From Rhabdophis nuchalis (taxonomy: Eukaryota > Chordata > Lepidosauria > Squamata > Natricidae): a stretch of 64,000 bases of DNA. The notes beneath the pieces were generated by a model. The model saw nothing but the letters and a program-made list of their open reading frames with translations, ran no database searches and was not told the origin of the DNA. Positions 56,415 through 64,000 of the stretch are shown here, in pieces. Location: the NCBI GenBank assembly GCA_039707465.1, contig CM077645.1, positions 140,821,503 to 140,885,502 on the forward strand, read 5' to 3'. Both the position numbers and the translations under genes were made by a program. Positions within the stretch are counted from its first letter, which is position 1; every line of letters begins with the position of its first letter.

Positions 56415-57690
56415 TTTGTTAACTAAAAAACCCCTACACCTGCGCTTTCGCCACTTCTCCTGACTTATTAGTCCCTCATCAAAGTGTGCCTTTGATAATA
56501 CAGCGGGCCATACCTGCGAGAGGGGGGACTCCCGCAGTAGGATTAGGTCTGCCCTTGAATATATTACGGGTCACATCGACAGCAGGGAATCAATTTGGGT
56601 ACAGAGATGTTTAGATGGTCGGAATAAATATTAAATATTAAATAAGATGTTAAAATATATATTCAATAAATATTGGAAAGATGTTAAAATTAATTAATTC
56701 CAGTAAGTTAATGATACGGTATAGAAAAGTTAAAATCCTGGGTATGATGGTCAATAAATAATTGCATAAAGTGCACATGATCACATAAGTGCACTATCAC
56801 AGGCGTGGCCTTAGCAAGTCCAGTCCAGTCCCACTCTTCCAGAGCCTCAGGCCTCAGCCAAAGATGGTACATGGTTGGGCCCCTTGCAGGATCTCCCGGC
56901 CCCCCTTGTGGGTCCTGGTTTAAGTTGGTTTAAACAGAGTCAGTAGGGAACAGGGCCTCAGCCTGGATCTTCTTAGGCCTCGGCCCAGCTGTTATGCGGC
57001 CTCCCGGCTCCCGGCTCCCGGCTGCTAGACCTCCGATTTTCCACTCACCGGTACTCTAATGGAGTCGGCCAAATAAAGGAGTCCAGATTGGGTCATCTTG
57101 GCTACGGCCCTGCTGTTATCGGGCCTAGATCGTCCTCGCCAGGTGTCCCTCCCAGACTGGCATCCCGGCCTTCTGCGTCCTGGCCCCCCATGGCCCTCCG
57201 CACTCGGCAGTCCCAGCTTGCCTTCTGTCCAGCCTGGCGTCCCGGCCTCCGGCAACCCGGCCTCTCACGTCCTTCGGCCTCCGACGGTCGGCGCGCCTCG
57301 GCAGACCTTCTGGCAAGCCTCCTGCCCAGCCTCCTGCCCGGTTTCCACCTCTCCAGCGTCCAGCAAGCCTTCTGCCCGGTCTCCAGCACTCCGCTTTCTC
57401 CCCCGCTTTCTCCCCCCGGCGGGCTCAACAAGCCCGGCATCGGCCCGCCATCGGCCTGACGCCCGGCGTCTCCAGCTGACCGGCGCCTTCCGGTCAGCAA
57501 AACCCCCGTTCTTGGCCGTCAACTCACCCTGGGAGGCCGTCCATGGCCTCGATGGTAAGCCAGGGTGGTCACTTACTGGGCCCGACCCTCAAAGCTGGTA
57601 AGGAGGGTCGGGCGGCATCTCTTTTAACCAAAAAGCCCCCGCGGCCCGCGCGGAGCTCAAAGGCAGACCGCCATCTCTTCGCGCATGCAG
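56415..57690 (-). promoter_or_regulatory. 5' region of the L2-like LINE (putative promoter)
   Basis: GC-rich and CpG-dense stretch upstream of the ORF, unlike the AT-rich surroundings. It contains runs of similar proline/arginine-coding segments (around 57150-57520) that give several open but overlapping frames on both strands, none convincing. It shares no obvious sequence with the 5' region of the L2 copy at 43738-44590. A promoter role is inferred from position. Confidence 0.5.
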
Positions 57691-57869
57691 TCTATGATAC
57701 TTATCCTCCTGTCTCAGATGATGCAATAAGAGAACCTGGCTGGCTGAATGGCTAAAGGTTCTTGCCTGATATGCAATACAGCCCTGGTTCGAATCCCAGT
57801 AAGGATATGGCTAGCTGATGAGAACTAAAAAGCTCGAAATAGATCTATACTAGTCTCCCTGACTTATTT
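57691..57869 (+). mobile_element. Hammerhead/tRNA-derived repeat, third tandem unit
   Basis: Continuation of the array after the L2: tatcctcctgtctcagatga, A-box-like tggctgaatggc, B-box-like ggttcgaatccca (the best match to consensus in the window), hammerhead at 57811-57853, and tccctgacttattt, which is the target duplication of the next element. Confidence 0.82.
57811..57853 (+). ncRNA. Hammerhead ribozyme, type I, core intact
   Basis: CTAG, CTGATGA, stem II GAACT-AAAA-AGCTC (one A-C mismatch), GAAA, TAG-AT-CTA, then TA followed by CTAG. The nucleotide before cleavage is A, which is allowed (any base but G). Flanks can extend stem I. Confidence 0.82.
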
Positions 57870-59260
57870 TTTTTTTTATATTGAAAAAGTTTTATTGGTT
57901 TTACATTTTTCTATAGGGTAGGGTAAGGGATACAAAGAAATTTTGAGAGCGTTCAAGTCAGAGTCGTCGGCCCTTCCGAGACCTCAAAATACACAATAAA
58001 AAGATAACAAAAAAAAAAGCATTTTTCATAACACTACAAGGTAAAAGCAAGTACATATACCTAAATTCTCAATTCCATGCTGTCAGACATTTACAAAAAA
58101 TCCAGATACAGATATTATGCAAAATTGTTCAGAAAAATCAAGGCAAAGTTATTTTTTCGATTTAAGTCTCTTGGCTATTGTATCTTCTTTTTCTCCTCCC
58201 TGGCCCCGAGCGGGCGGGGCCGTGGCCCCCTCCGTCCCCCCTGGATCTTCCCACAGGGCAGAGGAATATTTTTTAAGAAAGGCTTCTGCCTCAGCAACTG
58301 TTTTAATCCTCACTCTTCCTCCTTCCCAGAACACCAGCATCCCTTCGGGTGTCACCCACTTGAACCAAATCCCATGATCAAATAAAATTTTAGACAAGAA
58401 GGAAAATTTCCTCCTTGCTTCTCGAATCTTTCTAGGAATCTGCTTCAAGATAGTGACCGTTTTTTGTTGGTAAATTAAAGGGTTCTCTCTCTGCGCCCTC
58501 AGGATTTCCTCTCTGATTGACCTTCTAACAAATTTCACATGTATCTCTCTAGGCACTTCATTTATCCTGGCATATGCTGAGTTAATTCTATAGGCTAGGT
58601 CAATGTCCCCCCTGATCTCATCTTTAGGTTTTTGTAAATAGTCTGCTAAAATTGTGCTCATAAGATCAGGGAGGCATTCACCAGATTCCTCAAGAACGTT
58701 CTGAAATCTCAAAAAATATGTCATTCTTTCCATATCAATCCTAGACACATGCCCATCTATTTCCCCAACCTCTTTAGTAACATTTTTAATCTCTCCCTTA
58801 ACCCCCACCAACCCCCCTTCCAATTCTTCAGTCTTCTGTGTGTTTTCCAGCACTTGCTTCCTTGTGTCCAATAGCTCCTTCTTGAAATTGATGTTTTCAG
58901 CCCTCTGCCCCTGAATTTCGTTTACCAAAGTTTGTATAACAGTTTCAAGAGAAGCCATCCGTTGTTCTAAACTTGCCAGTGCTGTTTCTTGAGCCATGAT
59001 TAACTGTTAAAGTCAGTGCCACCAAAATGGCGTTTTCAGGGTGGGGTTGGTGAGACTAACCGGGAGCCAAAAGTTCAGATCAAGGTTGAAACGTTGTAAA
59101 ATTCAGGAACCAAGAGAGAGACAATTTTCCAGCTCAATAGTTATAATAACGAAGGTAATCCAGAAAGGAATCACAAATCCAACAAGAAAAAAATTCTTCA
59201 TTAATATCCAGAGAGAGTCCCACTTGTAAAGAGACGCTGGGAATTTTCCATAGTTAAAAT
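57870..59260 (-). mobile_element. ORF1-only L1-like retroelement (HAL1-like), complete
   Basis: Bounded by an exact 14-bp duplication tccctgacttattt at 57856-57869 and 59261-59274; the host repeat is continuous across it. On the minus strand the order is a 5' region of 263 bp, one intact ORF (58997-58149), a 3' region of about 280 bp, and a short A-rich end. There is no ORF2 sequence. The structure resembles mammalian HAL1 elements, which carry only L1 ORF1. It is nested within the hammerhead array and, like the L2 beside it, is recent. Confidence 0.88.
58149..58997 (-). CDS. L1 ORF1p-like RNA-binding protein
   Basis: 282 residues, no stop. The N-terminal 1-90 is coiled-coil-like (regular Leu/Ile spacing with LEQRMASLETVIQTLVNE). 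Residues about 91-165 fit the L1 ORF1p RRM (MTYFLRFQNV at 92-101; EIHVKFVRRS at 151-160). Residues about 166-245 fit the C-terminal domain (KQIPRKIREARRKFSFLSKI). The last 35 are low-complexity with Pro/Gly and a basic end (KRLKSKK). L1 ORF1p forms trimers and binds the element RNA as a chaperone. Mobilisation would need ORF2p from another L1. An intact frame suggests recent activity or translation under selection. Confidence 0.88.
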   Translation of the reverse strand: MAQETALASLEQRMASLETVIQTLVNEIQGQRAENINFKKELLDTRKQVLENTQKTEELEGGLVGVKGEIKNVTKEVGEIDGHVSRIDMERMTYFLRFQNVLEESGECLPDLMSTILADYLQKPKDEIRGDIDLAYRINSAYARINEVPREIHVKFVRRSIREEILRAQRENPLIYQQKTVTILKQIPRKIREARRKFSFLSKILFDHGIWFKWVTPEGMLVFWEGGRVRIKTVAEAEAFLKKYSSALWEDPGGTEGATAPPARGQGGEKEDTIAKRLKSKK

Positions 59261-59425
59261 TCCCTGACTTATTTATTGATCAGCTAAAAATATATATGTA
59301 ACATATAGAAATAAAACGTTTTGGCAAGATTGCCAAGACAATCTCAATCTTACACGAGAAAAACCTGAATACAACAAGACCAGCATACCTACACCCATGA
59401 AAATCTACGAACACACACACGCACA
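59261..59425 (+). mobile_element. End of the hammerhead unit joined to a Penelope-like 3' end
   Basis: Resumes with the target duplication and ttattgatcagct (the hammerhead repeat 3' part), then from about 59300 continues as aaacgttttggcaagattgc, tacaacaagaccagcatacc and tgaaaatctacgaacacaca. This last part matches the Penelope-like 3' end at 11370-11490. It ends in (AC)n at 59407-59430. Confidence 0.75.
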
Positions 59426-61020
59426 CACACGGTTCAATAAACTACATTACATTTTTTTTTAAAAAGGTGAATTTGCACATGTAGATACATTTTTGTGGAA
59501 TGGTTATGGGTTTGTGTGAATTACAATGTGGGTAAACTGATATTTAAATGCAAAGAGAGTTGTACTCTAATGCTGATTGCAGATAAAACATGGGAAAGAT
59601 TTAAATCTGAAACCCTGGAAATATTCCAATCAGTATTCAGCTAAAAGGAGCAATAGATATTTTGATAATATTGGTTTGTTTCTTTATTCTGCTGGCCAGC
59701 TTGTTATTGCCTGTATGCCATGCGACGATTTTTGCTATTCACATAAATGGTTGGGGACCAAATTGGGGTAGTGAGCAAGGCACCATGATAGTAGCCAGGA
59801 GACCATGAGTTCTAATCCTATCCTAGGCAAAACCCTTTGGGTGGCTTTGGACCGGTGACTCAGCCCTGGGAAGAAGAACAAAGCAACAACAAATTCCTGC
59901 AGGTTTTTTGGGGCAAGATTAGAAAGTGGCTTACCACTTGATCAACTCTGAATCAATCTGGGTTCCCCAGGCCCAGTAACAAAGCCATGGTTATTAAGGT
60001 TGTATATTTATATCTACTTTCCTACATTTAAGTACATCCAGCAGGATTTACTTTTGCACAGAAAAGTATAAGATTAGAAGTTAAAAATATGTATTTTTCA
60101 TTCTTGAATATGGAAATAGCTCCTTCCATGCCATATCTCCTGAGACATTTCTGTTTTCCATCTGAACTTGTTACCCTGTGAAAAAGGGCTGCCCTGGTTT
60201 TATTCGCTAATACAATTTATCTTATATTTCATTCTAGTGTTTTGCCTCCAAAGGCTTTAAGACACATTTTCAAATTTGTGTGTAGGAATTCGAAATATGA
60301 AAAACCCAGTAAAAGACATCATGAAAGATCTCCTCTTGTTAGTTTTTGTCTTGGTCCGAAAGTGGTTAATGTGAGAAGGTATCCATCTCCCTCTAGCTAG
60401 CAGACCAAAGGAAATAACTATTTCTAGCAATAAAGAAAGAACAACCAAGATAAATTAAAACAAACAAATTCCCCAAAGCTCACTCCCCCCACTCTCCATT
60501 CCCTTTTGTGCTTCAGGTCTGATTTAAGATTTTCTCCCAGGTAAAATTACATATTCTTCATAAGTTGAGACCATATTTGTTTATTTTTTAAAGGATGTTT
60601 TAAGGACCAATTCCTTTCCAAACTATATCCCCAACTAACACACTATTGAGAAGGGGTGCAGGGCATACATTAACAATGAATAGTTTTTCCTTGTCCTACT
60701 TTTGTATCATTATCGTCGTCATCATCATCGTCATCAGATTTCACACTTACTTGAAGATGCTGCTTTCAAAATTCTTCAGATTTTGTGCTACATTTTATGA
60801 ATAAAATTGTTCCTTAAAACAGGGGATTCAAATTCCTGGGCCATGCTCCATTATTTGACCTATTCAGAATTGGACCAAGAGAGTGCATGGCTGGAGCACA
60901 CGTGCATGCATTATAGCTCAACAGGTGTGAGCAGCAGACTGGTGTGCACTTGCACATATGTGCACCACTCTGCCACTAGTCCAAGTCAAGCAGCATGCAT
61001 GCATACTTGCCCACCATTTG
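59425..61020. other. Mostly unrecognised sequence
   Basis: A possible old SINE occupies 59768-59960 (agaccatgagttctaatcct, gggtggctttggaccggtga). A (TCA/TCG)n patch is at about 60708-60737. Nothing else recognised. Confidence 0.4.
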
Positions 61021-61025
61021 CTCAA

Positions 61026-61026
61026 G

Positions 61027-61062
<36 letters not shown>

Positions 61063-61063
61063 A
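61026..61063. repeat. (GT)n microsatellite
   Basis: About 18 perfect GT units. Confidence 0.95.
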
Positions 61064-61551
61064 TGCCAGTCTGCTGTTCACATGGACCAATACCCTCTTC
61101 CTACTAGCCGGGCTGCCAAGTCACAAAGGTTGGGGACCCCTGCCCTACACTGATTAACCAAGTAAACTTTCAGTTAAATTCTAAATTTTAAATTGATTGA
61201 TTTCTTTAATGCATTGTTCCTATGAAGTCCAACATAATCCAAAACGATGCCCTAAGCAAAGGACCAACAATGGTATACCTCAATCCTCTTGAAAGCTAAA
61301 ACTGAGTATGGCAATAAAAGAGTTAAGGGATGCGTGTGTGCAATCACACACATACACAGCTGTGTGGTGACCAATGAGCTGTGGACTTCTGGGGACTTTC
61401 TTCTGAGTTACCCAGATGACTTTGTACCTAACTGACTTCCACCCTTACTTTCAGGTCACCTATATGGCCTTTTGCCTAACTTGGAACTAGAACCTAGAAT
61501 CACCCAGTTTCTAACCTGGTCTCTTACTTTACTCTAGCTGTCCACTAGGAC

Positions 61552-61825
61552 TAGGGGTGGGTTCTGAGAGGCACTACTGCCAGTTCACTTGTGTGTGCGC
61601 TGTGCATGCACACTGATGCATGCTGTGTGCACATGCGCAGCACAATTAAAATTGTTCTGTGCATGTGCAGAATTGAAAAACAAGGTGGTAGTAGCTATGT
61701 GGCACCCAGAGAACCAGTTTGGGGGGACATGGCAGGCCTTGGTCGCTGCTGGTTCCAGCGACCCAGGCCACCAAACCACGACCAATTCATCTGAATCAGT
61801 CTGAACCGGTAGGAACCCACCATTG
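61552..61825. mobile_element. hAT non-autonomous transposon
   Basis: Ends taggggtgggttctgaga and ccggtaggaacccaccattg form imperfect inverted repeats; 8-bp flanks actaggac (61544-61551) and ccgaggac (61826-61833) agree at 6 of 8. Same family as 21708-21982 (shared ggcatggcagg and aatcagtctgaaccgg-type blocks). Confidence 0.75.
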
Positions 61826-61964
61826 CCGAGGACATGATAGCTAAGGAAAGAAGTCTGTGATGCTCCCCCGTCTCTCTTACTGCCCTAAACATGTGTTTAT
61901 GTTACTTAATACTTAATGCAGGGCTGCAAAAGAACGTTGCATGTATAACTGGGTTGCATGGGTT

Positions 61965-62142
61965 TTTAAATGTATGGGGATTTTTAGATAATGGGATTTT
62001 AGCACAGGAATTAATTTAATCTGTTTTAATTTTGCTATGTATGTTGTATATTTATTGTTTTTATTTCTCCTGTGCACCGCCCCGAGTCCCTGTGGGGAGA
62101 GGGAGCGGTCAATAAATTTAGCTATTATTATTATTATTATTA
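61965..62142 (+). mobile_element. L2-like LINE 3' UTR fragment
   Basis: gggattttagcacaggaatt, caccgccccgagtccctgtg and gagggagcggtcaataaatt then (ATT)n. No coding part. Nearly the same 3' end as 8622-9090. Confidence 0.85.
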
Positions 62143-63140
62143 ACTGCCCAAATAGGTGTTTCCATCTTTACATGGTTGGAAAGTGACACAGTGTCAGCTG
62201 TGAGTTTTATTAGCATCCAGTCATTTAATGGAACAAATTCAGTAAATCAAGTGCGGTAATAAGCTTGATGTCATAACTGATTTGGAATTTTAGAGATAGT
62301 CAATCCATTAATTAAATATTAATTAATTATTAAGAGCAAATTTGAGTTTTAACAGCTGTTATATGGGTTTGTTTTGCATAGAATCTATTCCCACTGAGTA
62401 AGCATCTCAACCATCTGGTGGTGTTTTCTGCATTTTTTTAGAATATGTCCCACCTGTCTTGCTGGTCTTTTAATAGAATAATGGTCTAGAGTCATTGTCA
62501 TTTTTAAGGAATGAGTTTAATAGGTAAATAATTGAAAGTCAAACTTCAATCGTCCCTGGATTATTCACCTGTGACTTTAGATCTGCTTTTAATGTTTTGA
62601 AAAAAAATGTTCTTTTCTGTAGAGTCAGAATTTGAAAATAGAAATGTTTGGGCTATATATTGTTTCTATGCCTTTGCTATATGGGATGGCTAGACTAAAT
62701 AATTGAAAGGGTATTACAGATGAGGGAATACAAAGTGAAAACAAAGGACCAATTATGGCAGTATATCTGTGATTCTCATACCTAAACAAGGTATCATCTG
62801 TTGCATATTGGAACGAAGCAATCTAGATTCATTTTTGAAAAAGTTGTCACTGAATTCTCAGCAGCATGAACCTATTAGTCAAACAACTTTATAAAATAAA
62901 TATACAAGAAGAATATGGGTGGAATAGATCACTCACATTTTCACTTCATGTTCTCTGCTACATCACAGTCAGCTGGATGTACTGAGTTTAGGATAATAGC
63001 TCTGCTCCACCATTGCTTCTGGTGATGGGTTTCATTTAGTGATTGCTTTGCTTGGTGACCAAGTTGGTATTCCCAACTGTGGTTGCCAAATTAGGACAAC
63101 TATCTTATGTATAGTTATTAGAAGATCTAAATAGATAAAG
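62143..63140. other. No recognised feature
   Basis: AT-rich sequence, nothing recognised. Confidence 0.5.
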
Positions 63141-63144
63141 GAGT

Positions 63145-63900
63145 TTATGATTTTGAACATTGTAAGACAGTTTGTGAAAAGGAATTATGTACACGTGAAA
63201 AACACGTAATTGCTATAGTGTATAAATTATTGAAATTTGAAACAGAAGAACAAGTGAAACAATGCATGATAAAATGGGATGAAAAATTGTTCAAATGAAG
63301 ATGGAGCAATGGAAAAAATATGTTTTTGAGAGGACTGAAATGCATACTATATTATAATATTATAGATAATAGTTATAATAGGATAACCACGATATATGTC
63401 ACCAGTGAAACACTCTATAAGCGCACTTTAAATATATGCTGAAAATATGAGCAAGAAGAATGAATATATTATTATGTTTGACAGATGTGTAAAAAACTAT
63501 AAAATTTTGGATTTAAATGCATACATTGATTCAGAGGATTTTAAAGATTGATGAAGAGGTTTTTCTTTCGGGACTCATGGACAAACAGTTGGAAAAAAGT
63601 CATGGGATTTTATTTGTGTATATAGTAACTAAGCAAGATTATTGTATTAACAAAAATGGAAAGATTTGACAATATCTAGAATAAAGGAATTTGCCAAAAT
63701 GGTCAAATTGACTCATTTGAATAGAGAAAAGATAATAATTATATTTATTGTTAACTCCTTATGGACTTTCTGCAGAACACAGAAAAAAATTGAATGGATA
63801 ATTTATGAATTTGATGAATATACAGGATAGCTTATGGAAAGAAGAAATACATGTTACATTGGAAAAAGAGGTAAACTTACCATTGTATTAATAAATGAAT
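63145..63900 (+). mobile_element. L1 ORF2 fragment
   Basis: Translating from about 63155 gives CEKELCTREKHVIAIVYKLL and then EEQVKQCMIKWDEKLFK, a C-terminal L1 ORF2p segment upstream of the one preserved at 509-828. Later frames are broken; 63600-63800 still reads like the end of the ORF (KQDYCINKNGKI, later GLSAEHRKKLNG-type). It precedes a 3' SINE-like fragment. Confidence 0.6.
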
Positions 63901-63924
63901 AAAATATTGAATGCAAGTAGAAAA

Positions 63925-64000
63925 ATATGAACCGCCTTTGGCGGGAAGGTATTCTGTACACCTTTTAGTGCAGCATTTAGTCATGCCAGCCACATGACCA
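63925..64000 (+). mobile_element. Start of a SINE-like repeat, cut by the window end
   Basis: The phrases accgcctttggcgggaaggt and gtcatgccagccacatgacc belong to a repeat seen widely in squamate DNA. Only its first part is in the window, so no family name is given. Confidence 0.5.

Larger units (their letters stand above)
53106..57690 (-). mobile_element. Full-length L2-like LINE with intact ORF
   Basis: Minus strand. The 5' region (57690-56415) is about 1.28 kb, GC- and CpG-rich, without a convincing ORF1. The single long ORF follows (56414-53304), then a 3' UTR of about 200 bp with ctcgagtcccctcggggaga and a (TTA)n tail at 53106-53127. It interrupts the hammerhead array: the unit stops near 53105 and resumes at about 57691. 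The target duplication is imperfect (tatagata against tatgata). Intactness over 1036 codons implies a very recent insertion. The 5' boundary is approximate to within a few bases. Confidence 0.9.

Noticed and set aside
57088..57601. Pro/Ser-rich and Arg/Gly-rich frames on both strands
   Set aside because: They lie in the GC-rich 5' region of the full-length L2. Four overlapping frames on two strands are open because stop codons are rare in this composition.

Overview
This window is non-coding DNA from a vertebrate, almost certainly a squamate reptile and probably a snake. The evidence is the repeat content: Sauria-type SINEs, Bov-B/RTE, CR1, many L2-like LINEs with (ATT)n or (AAAT)n tails, L1, an R4/Dong-like and a Rex1-like LINE, a Penelope-like element, Tc1 and hAT DNA transposons, and abundant microsatellites including (GATA)n. 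No intact host gene is visible. The only host-derived coding sequence I recognise is a broken piece resembling the Cordon-bleu (COBL) actin-nucleator gene, with a stop codon and a frameshift, near 2.3-2.75 kb on the minus strand. Two long intact reading frames exist and both belong to retrotransposons: a 1036-residue endonuclease/reverse transcriptase of an L2-like LINE (53304-56414, minus) and a 282-residue L1 ORF1p-like protein (58149-58997, minus).

Layout. 0-5 kb: a CR1 interrupted by an L1 3' fragment, the COBL-like remnant, trinucleotide arrays and an R4/Dong-like fragment. 6-9 kb: LINE 3' ends. 10.8-12.8 kb: a Penelope-like GIY-YIG fragment, an inverted cluster of a tRNA-derived repeat, CR1 and hAT pieces. 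17-22.6 kb: CR1, another inverted pair of the tRNA-derived repeat, a TA-flanked TIR transposon, and a Bov-B copy holding hAT and L2 insertions. 25-39 kb: L2 fragments, a 1-kb foldback element, a Sauria SINE, three almost perfectly palindromic hAT MITEs with exact 8-bp target duplications, and microsatellites. 39-48 kb: an L1-like non-autonomous element between a 112/127-bp direct duplication, then a CR1 interrupted by a 3.6-kb L2 and a 445-bp hAT. 48.8-51.9 kb: a Tc1-like transposon carrying an L2 that itself carries another L2. 52.5-59.4 kb: a tandem array of the tRNA-derived repeat split by the full-length L2 and by an ORF1-only L1-like element with a 14-bp target duplication. 59.4-64 kb: mostly ordinary sequence with hAT, L2 and L1 fragments.

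The most notable system is the tRNA-derived repeat. Each unit couples RNA polymerase III A and B boxes to a type I hammerhead ribozyme core placed about 16 nt downstream of the B box. Three copies keep every core nucleotide. Units occur in tandem with a 337-bp period, so self-cleavage would release 337-nt monomers. The array runs into sequence homologous to the 3' end of the Penelope-like element found elsewhere in the window. This looks like a retrozyme-like or Penelope-associated SINE. All functional statements about it are inference from sequence.
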